Source: Abiotrophia sp965245735 | GTDB taxonomy: Bacteria; Bacillota; Bacilli; Lactobacillales; Aerococcaceae | Assembly: GCA_965245735.1 (NCBI GenBank) | Contig: CBDFAX010000010.1 | Span: forward strand, 1-59,205 | Direction: 5' to 3' | DNA length: 59,205 bases | Shown: positions 25,609 through 34,190 of the stretch, in pieces | Layout of the letters: each line of letters opens with the position of its first letter | How positions within the stretch are numbered: the first letter of the stretch is position 1 | The notes under the pieces: model-generated | What the model was told of the DNA's origin: nothing | Database searches by the model: none | Seen by the model: the letters and a program-made list of their open reading frames with translations, nothing else | Position numbers and translations under genes: made by a program

Positions 25609-26358
25609 TCAACCATCTAAGGTAATGCCGCCGTCGCAGTCGCCAATTTCCCCAGTGATGAAACTTGCTAAATCGCTAGCGAAGAAGAGAATCATTTGGG
25701 CAATTTCAACCGGTTCGGCGCGCTTGCCTAGCGGAATCATGCTGATGACACGTTGGCTCTTTTCAGCGTCTTCGGATAGGACGGTCGTCATTTCAGTCCG
25801 GGTGAAGGATGGGCAAACTGCATTACAGTAGATACCGTATTTACCACCTTCCTTGGCAATGGCTTTGGTCAAACCATTCAAGCCCGCCTTAGAGGAGGCA
25901 TAGGCAGCGGTCCCTAAGAGGCCACCCCCTAATTTAGCGGCTACTGAGGAGACGTTGACAATACGACCCCCGCCCGCTTCCTTGAAGTAAGGGAAAATCT
26001 GGCTGATGGTAGAGAAGCAACCGGTTAGATTAATCCGAATAGTACGTTCCCATTCTTCATAGCTTAATTGATCAAATGGCTTAGCTGAGATCACCCCAGC
26101 ACAGTTGACTAGAATATCCACGCGTTCAGGTCTAGACAGAATACTTTGCATAGCGGTCTCAATGGCCTCATGGTCACCTAAATCCATGTGGATAAAATCA
26201 ACGGCTGGACCAAATTCGGCAATGGTTGCCCGAGCTGCTGCCTCATTAATATCGGCGATAATGACGGAACCACCGCCTTCGACAATACCGCGAACGACTT
26301 CTTTCCCAATCCCATTGGCACCACCTGTGACAATGGCTCTTTTACCTGTAAAGTCCAT
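25609..26358 (-). CDS. Short-chain dehydrogenase/reductase
   Basis: This 249-residue classical SDR has the NAD(P)-binding TGGANGIG motif (about 11-18), NCAG (about 86), the catalytic Ser in VNVSSVAA, the YASSK catalytic Tyr-Lys and the C-terminal ITGEIGDCDGG motif. An acidic residue after strand 2 (IIADIN) favours NAD over NADP. It is co-transcribed with a KdgT-type permease, so oxidation or reduction of a sugar acid or deoxyketo-acid (a KduD-like role) is possible. It could also be a generic 3-oxoacyl-type reductase. Confidence 0.8.
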   Translation of the reverse strand: MDFTGKRAIVTGGANGIGKEVVRGIVEGGGSVIIADINEAAARATIAEFGPAVDFIHMDLGDHEAIETAMQSILSRPERVDILVNCAGVISAKPFDQLSYEEWERTIRINLTGCFSTISQIFPYFKEAGGGRIVNVSSVAAKLGGGLLGTAAYASSKAGLNGLTKAIAKEGGKYGIYCNAVCPSFTRTEMTTVLSEDAEKSQRVISMIPLGKRAEPVEIAQMILFFASDLASFITGEIGDCDGGITLDG

Positions 26359-26405
26359 GTTATCAGATCCTTCTTTCTAGGTTTGTCATAGAATTCTATG
26401 CTTTA

Positions 26406-26439
26406 AGTATAGCACTCCTGTTATCGGATTGAAAGCCGA
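26406..26439 (-). promoter_or_regulatory. Promoter of the SDR-KdgT pair with small palindrome
   Basis: TTTCAA (26429-26434) and TATACT (26406-26411) on the minus strand are 17 bp apart. ATCGG-N8-CCGAT (about 26423-26440) surrounds the -35 box and may be an operator. Confidence 0.55.
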
Positions 26440-26576
26440 TTATATAAAATATGGTATTTTATTGAATTTAAGAATATAGTTTATACTTAGATAGAAATTG
26501 CCTATACCTCAGTCATAAAAGGACCTTCCCCCGACAAAAATTAGAAAATTTGTGAATTCTAATCACAACAGAATTT

Positions 26577-26620
26577 TGAAAGGCCTTTCACTTGCTTCAC
26601 AAGCCTTCCAGTGCTAGACT
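26577..26620 (+). promoter_or_regulatory. gldA promoter with perfect 14-bp palindrome
   Basis: TTGCTT (26592-26597) and TAGACT (26615-26620) are separated by 17 bp. The perfect palindrome TGAAAGGCCTTTCA (26577-26590) ends one base before the -35 box. It resembles cre except that the central CG step is reversed, so a different regulator, or weak CcpA binding, is possible. Confidence 0.55.
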
Positions 26621-26669
26621 GAGGTTATAGTGGCCTAGCCACAAATCTAGAAAGAAAAGGTGATGTTTG

Positions 26670-27764
26670 ATGGAAAAAGTATTTGCAAGTCCTTCTCGTT
26701 ATGTCCAAGGTAAAGGCGTGCTCAAGTCTGGCTTAGACCATATTCTCGCTCTAGGTAAGCGCGCACTCCTACTAGCCGACTCGACTGTTTATGAAATTGC
26801 CGGCCGTCAGTTAGAAGAAGACCTCAAAGCTCACAGTGCCTTTGTTCACTACGAAGCCTTCCATGGGGAAGCTTCAGACGTCGAAATTGACCGCGTTAGC
26901 CAAGTAGGTCGTGACCTAGACATTCAAGTCATCCTTGGTTTGGGTGGTGGTAAGACCATTGATACCGCCAAAGCCATTGCTGACAAACTGCAGGTACCGG
27001 TGGCTATCTTGCCGACGGTCGCTTCGACTGATGCGCCTACTTCGGCTCTCTCTGTGATTTACTCAGAAGAAGGCGTCTTCGAACGTTACCTCTTCTACAG
27101 TAAGAACCCTGAACTAGTCCTAGTAGACACCCAAGTCATTGCCCAAGCACCTGTGCGCCTGCTAGCTTCTGGGATTGCCGATGCCCTAGCTACCTGGGTT
27201 GAAGGTCGTGCTGTCATTGAAGCATATGGCGCAACCATGGCCGGTGGCAGTCCAAGTATTGCAGCTGAAGCCATTGCCCGTGCCTGCGAAGCCACCCTCT
27301 TTGAAAATGGCCTCCAAGCGCTTGCTGCAACTCATGCCAAGGTCGTGACGCCAGCCCTAGAAGCAGTGGTAGAAGCTAACACCTTGCTGAGTGGGATTGG
27401 TTTTGAATCTTGTGGGCTAGCTGCTGCTCACGCCATCCACAATGGCTTTACTGCCTTACACGGCGATATTCATACTCTGACTCACGGGGAAAAGGTAGCC
27501 TATGGGACCCTGACCCAATTGGTATTAGAAAATCGTCCTAAAGAAGAATTAGACCGCTACATCCGCTTCTATCAAGCCTTGGGTCTTCCAACTACCTTGG
27601 AAGAAGTGAAATTAGCTGGCGTGGCCTATGAAGACCTAGTCAAAGTCGGCGCACTGGCCACCCAAGATGGCGAAACCATTCATCAAATGGCCCAAAAATT
27701 CACGGCTAGCGATGTGGCAGATGCCCTCTTAGCCTTAGATGCTTACGTACGGGAGAATTTCTAA
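26670..27764 (+). CDS. gldA: Glycerol dehydrogenase
   Basis: This zinc-dependent polyol dehydrogenase of about 364 residues oxidises glycerol to dihydroxyacetone and often also acts on 1,2-propanediol. Motifs are LGGGKTIDTAKAIAD (NAD site) and PTVASTDAPTSA. Metal ligands are Asp in GIADALATW and His residues in LAAAHAIHNGF and DIHTLTHGEKVAYG. The ATG at 26670 follows AAAAGGTGA by about 6 bases; a TTG codon directly before it is less likely. It stands alone, divergent from the SDR gene. A link to propanediol made by the fucose pathway is possible but unproven. Confidence 0.93.
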   Translation: MEKVFASPSRYVQGKGVLKSGLDHILALGKRALLLADSTVYEIAGRQLEEDLKAHSAFVHYEAFHGEASDVEIDRVSQVGRDLDIQVILGLGGGKTIDTAKAIADKLQVPVAILPTVASTDAPTSALSVIYSEEGVFERYLFYSKNPELVLVDTQVIAQAPVRLLASGIADALATWVEGRAVIEAYGATMAGGSPSIAAEAIARACEATLFENGLQALAATHAKVVTPALEAVVEANTLLSGIGFESCGLAAAHAIHNGFTALHGDIHTLTHGEKVAYGTLTQLVLENRPKEELDRYIRFYQALGLPTTLEEVKLAGVAYEDLVKVGALATQDGETIHQMAQKFTASDVADALLALDAYVRENF

Positions 27765-27782
27765 ACAAGATAAGCCAAAGAA

Positions 27783-27813
27783 AAAGCTAGGACCGCAGTC
27801 CTAGCTTTCTTTT
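27783..27813. terminator. Bidirectional terminator between gldA and nrdF
   Basis: AAAGCTAGGAC-CGCA-GTCCTAGCTTT has an 11-bp perfect stem with A-rich and T-rich flanks. It serves both convergent genes. Confidence 0.88.
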
Positions 27814-28823
27814 TATAGCCATTTAGAATAGTCTTCGTCATCCATTGCTTCCACTTCACCCAAGAGGTAGCCGTTACCTACTTGTGAGAAGAAGTCATGG
27901 TTGGATGTTCCGGTCGAAATCCCGTTCATGACGATTGGATCAACATCTTCTGCTGTATCCGGGAAGAGCGGATCAAAGCCTAAGTTTTGAAGCGCCTTAT
28001 TGGCATTATAGCGAATGAAGACCTTAACTTTTTCAGTCCAACCTACTTGATCATAGAGGGACTGGGTGTATTTGGCTTCATTTTGGTAGAGGTCCATACA
28101 GAGTTCATAGACCCACATCTTGAGTTCCGCTTGCTGATTTTCTGGCAATTCATTGTAGCCCATTTGGAATTTATAACCTGTATAGGTCCCGTGGACTGAC
28201 TCGTCACGGATAATGAGCTTGATGATTTCTGCTACGTTGGCCAACTTGTTGTTACCTAAGTAATAAAGTGGCGTGAAGAAACCTGAGTAGAAGAGGAAGG
28301 TCTCTAACATGGTAGAGGCTGCCTTAATCTTGAGGCCATGGCCAGATTGGTAGATTTCGTTAATCTTCTTAGCCTTATACTGGAGCTGCTCGTTCGTGTT
28401 AGTCCATTCGAAGATCTCCTCGATTTCGGCCTTAGTGTTTAAGGTGGAGAAGATAGTAGAGTAGGACTTGGCGTGAACAGACTCCATGAACTGGATATTG
28501 TTCCAGACCGCTTCTTCATGTTGGGTCCGGACAAAATCCTTCATGAGCGCCGCCCCTTCTTCAGATTGAAGGGTATCGAGGAGGGTCAAGCCACCGAAGG
28601 CTTTGGCCACTACATCGCGCTCGGCCATGGACAAGGTCCGCCAGTCATCCAAGTCATTAGAAACCGGAATCCGGGTATCCAACCAGAATTGCTCGGTCAG
28701 TTTCTCCCAGGTTAACTTATCAATCATGTCCTCGACCTTGTTCCAGTCGATAGCCTTATAGTAGGCTACTGGCATGCTGTTCTTCTGAGAAAGAATTTGG
28801 TTAAAGTATTGTTTGTCTGTCAT
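27813..28823 (-). CDS. nrdF: Ribonucleotide reductase class Ib, beta subunit
   Basis: This 336-residue diiron/dimanganese radical subunit supplies the tyrosyl radical for deoxyribonucleotide synthesis. Metal ligands are visible in NIQFMESVHAKSYS (Glu/His) and IIRDESVHGTYTGYKF (Glu/His), with upstream acidic ligands in LQSEEGA. Length and the N-terminal YYKAIDWNKVED match NrdF rather than NrdB. It is the last gene of nrdIEF, 12 bases after nrdE. Confidence 0.95.
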   Translation of the reverse strand: MTDKQYFNQILSQKNSMPVAYYKAIDWNKVEDMIDKLTWEKLTEQFWLDTRIPVSNDLDDWRTLSMAERDVVAKAFGGLTLLDTLQSEEGAALMKDFVRTQHEEAVWNNIQFMESVHAKSYSTIFSTLNTKAEIEEIFEWTNTNEQLQYKAKKINEIYQSGHGLKIKAASTMLETFLFYSGFFTPLYYLGNNKLANVAEIIKLIIRDESVHGTYTGYKFQMGYNELPENQQAELKMWVYELCMDLYQNEAKYTQSLYDQVGWTEKVKVFIRYNANKALQNLGFDPLFPDTAEDVDPIVMNGISTGTSNHDFFSQVGNGYLLGEVEAMDDEDYSKWL

Positions 28824-28835
28824 GTCTGACGCCTC

Positions 28836-31013
28836 CTAGATCGAGCAGCTTTCGCATTCGTTGCTGCCGACTTCGTCGTTATTTTCCGTAAAGGTCCGTA
28901 CATAGTAGATGGACTTGATGCCCTTCTTCCAAGCATAGTGACGTAAGATGTTGAGGTCACGTGTAGTCATCTTGTTGGTCCGGCCTTCTTTCCACTCATA
29001 CATGCCTTCTGGCAATTCAGAGCGCATGAAGAGGGTCAAGGACATGCCTTGGTCGATATGTTTTTGGGCCGCCGCATAGACGTCGATAACCTTACGCATA
29101 TCGGTATCATAGGCAGATTTATAGTAAGGCAGGGTCTCATTGGATAGCATTGGCGCTGGATAATAGGTTTTCCCCGTCTTCTTCTCTTGACGTTCTTCAA
29201 TCAGACGCGTAATTGGGTGCAAGCTGGCACTCGTCTCATTGACATAAGAGATAGACCCTGTTGGTGCAATAGCCAGACGGTTTTGGTGATAGAGGCCGTG
29301 AGCCGCTACTTGCTCCTTAAGGGCACGCCAGTCATCTGCTGTTGGCAGTGCCACCTTGCTCATGATAGCAGCCACCTTGTCAGAGGTTACTTGGAAAGGT
29401 GCTTGAATATAAGCATCGAAGTATTCGCCTGTCGCGTACTTAGAATTCTCGAAGTTATCAAATTTCTTGCCACGTTCCTTGGCAATCTTGTTGCTGGCTA
29501 CTAAGGTGTAGTAGTTGAGGGCATAGAAGTAAGCTTCGGTCAATTCAACTGATTCTGGTGAACCATACTCCATTTGGTTAATGGCGAAGAGGGTATGCAA
29601 GCCCATGCCACCCAAACCAATGGTATGAGCCAAATCATTGCCGTGCTTAACCGTTGGCACTGCTTCAATGTTGGAGTGGTCGGTGACATAGGTCAAGGCC
29701 CGAACCGCAGTCTCCACTGATGAAGCAAAATCAGGCGATTCAATCATGTTTGGAATGTTAGTTGAACCCAAGTTACAGCTAATGTCGGTCCCTAAGACTT
29801 CAAACTCTTGACGGTTGTTAATGTGGCTTGGCCGTTGAACTTGAAGGATTTCAGAACAGAGGTTGGACATGGTAATGGTCCCATCAATTGGGTTAGCCCG
29901 GTTAGCCGTGTCGATGTTGACGATATATGGGTAGCCTGATTCTTGTTGGAGCTTAGAAATTTCATTTTCCAAGTCACGTGCTGAAATCTTAGATTTGCGG
30001 ATTTCAGGGTTGTTAACCAAGTTGTCGTATTCTTGCGTAATATCCACATAGGCAAATGGACGGCCATAGATGCGTTCCACATCATAGGGACTGAAGAGGT
30101 ACATAGGTTCATCTTTGGCAGCTAATTCGTAGAATTTATCTGGTACCACGACCCCTAAAGACAAGGTCTTAACCCGGACCTTCTCATCCGCGTTTTCCTT
30201 CTTGGTTGAGAGGAAGGAAACAATATCTGGATGGAAGACATTGAGGTAGACAGCACCGGCCCCGTTACGTTGGCCTAATTGGTTGGAATAGCTAAAGCTA
30301 TCTTCCAAGAGCTTCATTACTGGCACAACCCCGCTTGAGGCATTCTCAATCTTCTTAATTGGGTCACCAGCAGCACGTAGGTTGGATAGGTTAACCCCTA
30401 CCCCGCCACCAATACGAGACAGTTGTAGGGCTGAGTTAATGGTCCGCCCGATTGAGTTCATATCATCAGATACTTGGATCAAGAAGCAAGATACCAATTC
30501 CCCACGGCGCTTACGCCCTGCATTCAAGAAAGTTGGGGTTGCGGGTTGATAGCGTTGGCTGATCATTTCATCTCGCAAGCGCACGGCTAATTCCTGATCC
30601 CCGTCCGCTAAAAAGAGGGCACAAAAAGCAATACGGTCTTCATAGCGCTCTAGGTAGCGGGCCCCATCGTTGGTCCGTAAGGCATATTGGGTATAGAATT
30701 TGAAGGCAGACATGAAGGACTTGAAGCGGAACTTCATCTTATAGGTACTGGAAATCAGCTCCTTAATGAACCCCATTGGGTATTTCTCAATAAATTCCCG
30801 TTCGATAAAGTCGTTATCTACCAAGTAGTTAATCTTCTCTTCCAAAGAATAGAAGAAGACCGTGTTAGGGTTAACGTGCTCTAGGAAATAAGCACGCACG
30901 GCTTCCCGATCCTTGTTGAGAGGGATTTTACCATCAACGGGACGATTTAATTCATTATTGAGTTTGAAGTAAGTGACTTCAGTCGGACGACTCTTTAAGA
31001 CTGGTTTATCCAA
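28836..31013 (-). CDS. nrdE: Ribonucleotide reductase class Ib, alpha subunit
   Basis: This 725-residue catalytic subunit reduces ribonucleoside diphosphates. Visible motifs are PATPTFLNAGRKRRGELVSCF (first redox Cys), TMSNLCSEI with the NLCSE radical cysteine, LGSTNIPNM, GLGGMGLHTLF, and the C-terminal CESC redox pair that passes electrons from NrdH-redoxin. No ATP-cone is at the N-terminus, as usual for NrdE. It overlaps nrdI by 8 bases. No nrdH is in the operon, so the reductant gene is elsewhere. Confidence 0.96.
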   Translation of the reverse strand: MDKPVLKSRPTEVTYFKLNNELNRPVDGKIPLNKDREAVRAYFLEHVNPNTVFFYSLEEKINYLVDNDFIEREFIEKYPMGFIKELISSTYKMKFRFKSFMSAFKFYTQYALRTNDGARYLERYEDRIAFCALFLADGDQELAVRLRDEMISQRYQPATPTFLNAGRKRRGELVSCFLIQVSDDMNSIGRTINSALQLSRIGGGVGVNLSNLRAAGDPIKKIENASSGVVPVMKLLEDSFSYSNQLGQRNGAGAVYLNVFHPDIVSFLSTKKENADEKVRVKTLSLGVVVPDKFYELAAKDEPMYLFSPYDVERIYGRPFAYVDITQEYDNLVNNPEIRKSKISARDLENEISKLQQESGYPYIVNIDTANRANPIDGTITMSNLCSEILQVQRPSHINNRQEFEVLGTDISCNLGSTNIPNMIESPDFASSVETAVRALTYVTDHSNIEAVPTVKHGNDLAHTIGLGGMGLHTLFAINQMEYGSPESVELTEAYFYALNYYTLVASNKIAKERGKKFDNFENSKYATGEYFDAYIQAPFQVTSDKVAAIMSKVALPTADDWRALKEQVAAHGLYHQNRLAIAPTGSISYVNETSASLHPITRLIEERQEKKTGKTYYPAPMLSNETLPYYKSAYDTDMRKVIDVYAAAQKHIDQGMSLTLFMRSELPEGMYEWKEGRTNKMTTRDLNILRHYAWKKGIKSIYYVRTFTENNDEVGSNECESCSI

Positions 31014-31371
31014 GTTGTTCCACCTGCTCTTTCAATTTATTAACATCATTTTCGGATCCCTGAAATTCAAATAAGTGCAAGAGGGGCACTTGATAATCTC
31101 GGGCCAAATCCTTGGCTGTAAAACCAAATAAGGTATTAAAATTACGGTTCCCACCACCGGCAACGCCCTTAAAATAATGGCGGTTATTGCCTACTTCGAT
31201 AAATTCATTCACTATCTCAGTTGCTTCCTTCTCATAAGTCGGTACGACCACAATATAGGGTTCTTGGACTTCAGTGAAGACGGAGTCTGGAGTAATCTCC
31301 AACAAGGGATAGTCTAATTTATGGACAAACTTACGCGTTTGACCCGTGATGGATAGGTAGACCACTAGCAA
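31006..31371 (-). CDS. nrdI: Flavodoxin-like NrdI, activator of NrdF
   Basis: This small flavoprotein (about 121 residues from the chosen start) supplies the oxidant that assembles the Mn2-Tyr cofactor of NrdF. The FMN loop SITGQTRKFV is at the very N-terminus and VAGGGNRNFNTLFG is the isoalloxazine region. A TTG at 31371 is preferred because AAGGAGG ends 8 bases before it and the product then begins MLVVYLSITG, as NrdI proteins do. The longer frame to 31404 would translate the RBS itself. It is the first gene of nrdIEF. Confidence 0.9.
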   Translation of the reverse strand: MLVVYLSITGQTRKFVHKLDYPLLEITPDSVFTEVQEPYIVVVPTYEKEATEIVNEFIEVGNNRHYFKGVAGGGNRNFNTLFGFTAKDLARDYQVPLLHLFEFQGSENDVNKLKEQVEQLG

Positions 31372-31445
31372 TTTCAACACCTCCTTCAATAGATTTTTCA
31401 ACATGTTCTATCTTACCATATTTGGGACGAAAAACAAGCCTTAAG

Positions 31446-31567
31446 CCCCAACATTTAGTGCACGATTCCTCTAGACAACACAAGATGTAGTGGTAAAAAG
31501 CCTGTCTACCCTAGTTAAATCAGGCTAATTCAAGCCTAGCAATTTTGCCCAGCGCTATATCTTGTGC
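31446..31567. promoter_or_regulatory. NrdR boxes in the nrdI-copY intergenic region
   Basis: Three sequences fit the NrdR consensus acaCwAtATaTwGtgt: 31446-31461 (CCCCAACATTTAGTGC), 31478-31493 (ACACAAGATGTAGTGG) and 31552-31567 (GCGCTATATCTTGTGC). The first two are 32 bp apart, three helical turns, the usual spacing of paired NrdR boxes. The nrdR gene itself is at 37386-37862. Repression of nrdIEF by NrdR at high dATP is expected. Confidence 0.75.
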
Positions 31568-31574
31568 TCCTTGC

Positions 31575-31620
31575 TTGACAAGCCAATAACCACCCTCTAG
31601 ACTAGTAGATGACAAGTGTA
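31575..31620 (+). promoter_or_regulatory. copY promoter and cop-box-like operator
   Basis: TTGACA (31575-31580) and TAGACT (31598-31603) are 17 bp apart. GACAAGTGTA (31611-31620), just past the -10, matches the CopY operator TACANNTGTA at all but the first base. This supports autoregulation. Confidence 0.72.
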
Positions 31621-31646
31621 ATTTATTTACGGAAAGGAGCCCGCCT

Positions 31647-32114
31647 ATGACGGATACACTCACTCAAGCCAAGCTAGGTCATCCTCACATTAGTGAAGCT
31701 GAATGGCGTCTCATGCGTGTCGTTTGGACGCAACCTGGTATTACCAGCCGCCAGCTTATTGATACCCTGTCTGCCAGCACCGACTGGAAGGTGGGAACCA
31801 TTAAGTCCCTACTCTCACGCTTAATCCAAAAGGGCTACCTGGACAAAGCCCAGGACACAAGTCCCTTCCAGTTTCATGCTACTATTAGTCAAGAAGAAGC
31901 TGCACTAGGTCGCCTTCAGGCTGCCTTAGACCCTATCTGTACAAAAACACGGGCCCACTATCTAGCCCACTTACTAGCCACTAACCCTCTCAGCCAATCT
32001 GACTGTCAGGCCTTAATTGCCCAGCTCCAAGAACAAGTCAAATCAGCTCCCCAAACAGTCCCATGCCAGTGCCCTCCTGGTGCCTGCCAATGCCACCATC
32101 ATCATTCTAGCTAG
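31647..32114 (+). CDS. copY: CopY/BlaI-family copper-responsive repressor, orphan
   Basis: This 155-residue winged-helix repressor has the family DNA-binding domain (about 15-90; ISEAEWRLMRVVW, ITSRQLIDTL, WKVGTIKSLLSRLIQKGYL). At the C-terminus CQCPPGACQC gives the CxCx4CxC motif that binds Cu(I) or Zn(II) in CopY, followed by an extra HHHH tail. In copper operons CopY is released from DNA by Cu(I). No copA, copB or copZ adjoins it, so it acts at a distance or mainly on itself. A cop-box lies in its own promoter. Confidence 0.88.
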   Translation: MTDTLTQAKLGHPHISEAEWRLMRVVWTQPGITSRQLIDTLSASTDWKVGTIKSLLSRLIQKGYLDKAQDTSPFQFHATISQEEAALGRLQAALDPICTKTRAHYLAHLLATNPLSQSDCQALIAQLQEQVKSAPQTVPCQCPPGACQCHHHHSS

Positions 32115-32126
32115 TATATAAGATAA

Positions 32127-32155
32127 GAAACCCCAGACATCCTGTCTGGGGTTTC
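32127..32155. terminator. Terminator between copY and srtA
   Basis: GAAACCCCAGACA-TCC-TGTCTGGGGTTTC is a 13-bp perfect stem between the convergent genes. The T-tracts are weak on both sides, but position and stem strength support a shared terminator. Confidence 0.75.
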
Positions 32156-32162
32156 AATTTGT

Positions 32163-33014
32163 TTAGTTATTAGTTGGAATGGTTTGTTTAGCTTCGAAGG
32201 CTTTGACCATTTCAGAAGTTGCTTCTTCAATCGGCTTAGTATCCACTAATTTAGCTTGTACCACTACCCGCATGGTTAGTGAAGAATCACAGGTCACCAT
32301 GGTCAAAATTGGGTTGGCAGTTGGCTCAATCAAGTCAACTCGGCTTGGGTCTACTTCATCGATATAGTTGATTTCATATTTATAGACTTTGTCCAAGTCT
32401 GTTAGGTAGACTGCTTGACCTACCTTGGCATGCATTAAAGGTTCAAACAACAAGCCCTTGTGGATGGAGTGGTGACTGGCAATGGCGTAGTTAGATTCCC
32501 CCATCTTCTGATTAGGCATCAAGGTCCCTGCACCTAGGTACATACCTTCGTTAGTCACACCCTTGTAAATTGGCAAGTTCATGCCAACATCTGGCATAGC
32601 TACCCCACCGACTGTTGGTAGGTCCTTAGGGTTGACGCCGTTAGCAATCACATCATATGGGTTCAGCGGTTTGATAACGCCAAAGTCATAGCTTACTTCC
32701 TTCTTCTCGTTAGACTCAATTTCAGCCCGCTTATCACGGTTTAATTCTGTCACGGCGTTGGTTTCTTGACCTTGACGCACTAAGTAGTTCTTAATTGGAT
32801 CCAATAAGAAGAGTACCGCTGCTGCTAAGAAGAGCAAGACAGCTAGGAAAATCCGCCAAGAGAAGCCACCCTTACGCTTCTTCTTGCCTTGTTTTTGTTT
32901 CTTTTCTTTCTTTACTTTTGGTTCTTTAGCTGGTTTTTCAGCCTTGGTCGGCTTCTTACCTCGCTTTTTCTCTTGACGCATACGCTCTGTCCGCGTCAGC
33001 CGTTCTTCCGTCAT
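32163..33014 (-). CDS. srtA: Class A sortase
   Basis: This 283-residue membrane transpeptidase links LPXTG proteins to peptidoglycan. It has a very long Lys-rich cytoplasmic N-terminus (1-50), one membrane helix (about 52-72) and an extracellular sortase domain. The catalytic triad is the His in IASHHSIHKG, the Cys in MVTCDSS and the Arg in SLTMRVVV. TMVTC matches the class A TLxTC motif. A GGGGG-containing RBS precedes the ATG. Its likely substrate in this window is the LPKTGE fibril protein at 1890-11129. Confidence 0.93.
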   Translation of the reverse strand: MTEERLTRTERMRQEKKRGKKPTKAEKPAKEPKVKKEKKQKQGKKKRKGGFSWRIFLAVLLFLAAAVLFLLDPIKNYLVRQGQETNAVTELNRDKRAEIESNEKKEVSYDFGVIKPLNPYDVIANGVNPKDLPTVGGVAMPDVGMNLPIYKGVTNEGMYLGAGTLMPNQKMGESNYAIASHHSIHKGLLFEPLMHAKVGQAVYLTDLDKVYKYEINYIDEVDPSRVDLIEPTANPILTMVTCDSSLTMRVVVQAKLVDTKPIEEATSEMVKAFEAKQTIPTNN

Positions 33015-33087
33015 ATTCTATATCCCCCTCTAGGTACTTATCATTCTTAGTTTACCATGTCCCCGTCTAAATAGGTAGTAAAAGAAC

Positions 33088-34041
33088 CTAGGCTCGTGTC
33101 GAACCTCGTTCCACCAAATCTGCTTCAAAGTAGCAGGCCCTTTCCTTGAGGCTTTCTCCCTCAATTAAGCGCATGAGCTGTTCCACACAGGCAATCCCCA
33201 TGTCCAATACTTTCTGCTTCACAGTCGTCAGCTGCGGGCTAGCAATCTGGTCTAAAAAGACCCCATCAAAGCCAATAACCCCAACATCGTCCGGCATGGT
33301 TCTGCCCAGTGACTTGAGCCCCCGCTGAATGCCTAAGGCAATGCGATCTGAGGCACAGACGAAGCATGTGTTAGGTTCCAAATGTGCGTCCAGACGCTCA
33401 ACCAATTCTGCTGCCGCCGTCGAGGAATTCCGAATGCGGTGAATTTGTGCCGTGTGATCTGGATGTTGCGCCAGAGCATCTTGATAGCCTTGCTCCCGCT
33501 GGCGCTCGAAGTATTCCGGCACGTCAATCCCGACAAAGATAATGTGGTCATAACCTTTTTTAAAGGCATACTCGGTGGCCTTAAATTCAGCCTGCCGGTT
33601 ATCAGAATCAACAAAAGGCACCCCGTAGGTATTCTCCCCGTAGAGAATAAGCGGCTTGTCGATTTTGCGAATCCATTCATAATCGGACTCTCGCATGCCG
33701 GTGATAATATAACCATCACTATTCCCCGTATCAATGGTGTTCTCCGTCATGAGTTGGAGGGAGTATTGGTACTTATCTAAACCTTTGGCAATCCCAGATA
33801 AGAGGTTCATATAATAAGGCTCTGTCGCGTCCATTTCTTCCAGAATCAAGACCTTAACAATCAGGGTCCGGTTCTGAGCTAGAGCCTTGGCCGCCATATT
33901 AGGTCGATAATTGAGTTCTTCCATGGCCTGATAGACCAATTGCTTGAGTTCATCCGTCACCAGTTGGGGGTGATTGATTACTCGAGAGACCGTCATTTTA
34001 GAGACATTAGCCTTCTTGGCCACGTCTTTCAGCGTTGCCAT
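33088..34041 (-). CDS. LacI-family transcriptional regulator
   Basis: This repressor of about 317 residues has an N-terminal LacI helix-turn-helix (MATLKDVAKKANVSKMTVSRV) with hinge helix (NMAAKALAQNRT) and a periplasmic-binding-like effector domain with SDGYIITG, DSDNRQAEF and VIGFDG motifs. The ATG at 34041 follows GAGGAG by 8 bases; a GTG three codons upstream is an alternative. The regulon cannot be told from context: no sugar operon adjoins it, only a lone mannose-type EIIA. The effector is unknown. Confidence 0.88.
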   Translation of the reverse strand: MATLKDVAKKANVSKMTVSRVINHPQLVTDELKQLVYQAMEELNYRPNMAAKALAQNRTLIVKVLILEEMDATEPYYMNLLSGIAKGLDKYQYSLQLMTENTIDTGNSDGYIITGMRESDYEWIRKIDKPLILYGENTYGVPFVDSDNRQAEFKATEYAFKKGYDHIIFVGIDVPEYFERQREQGYQDALAQHPDHTAQIHRIRNSSTAAAELVERLDAHLEPNTCFVCASDRIALGIQRGLKSLGRTMPDDVGVIGFDGVFLDQIASPQLTTVKQKVLDMGIACVEQLMRLIEGESLKERACYFEADLVERGSTRA

Positions 34042-34096
34042 AATGTCCACTCCTCTCCATCGATTTGCCAGTGTATTCTTTCCTATTATACACTAA

Positions 34097-34135
34097 AATA
34101 ACCTGCTCTTGCGACTAAAAGCAGGTATTTTTTTA
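34097..34135 (-). terminator. Terminator after the lone EIIA gene
   Basis: ACCTGCT (34101-34107) and AGCAGGT (34120-34126) form a 7-bp stem with A- and T-rich flanks on both sides. It separates EIIA from the LacI gene. Confidence 0.6.
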
Positions 34136-34190
34136 GGAAATTACTTTGAATTTACTAGGAAATAAATTTAGAAGCGCATGATAAGGAAGC

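Noticed and set aside
26577..26590. TGAAAGGCCTTTCA as a true cre site
   Set aside because: The central CG required by CcpA is absent (GGCC centre), so I list it only as a palindrome of unknown owner.
31372..31404. Upstream ATG start of nrdI
   Set aside because: It would translate the AAGGAGG ribosome-binding site and adds residues not found in NrdI; a TTG at 31371 fits better.
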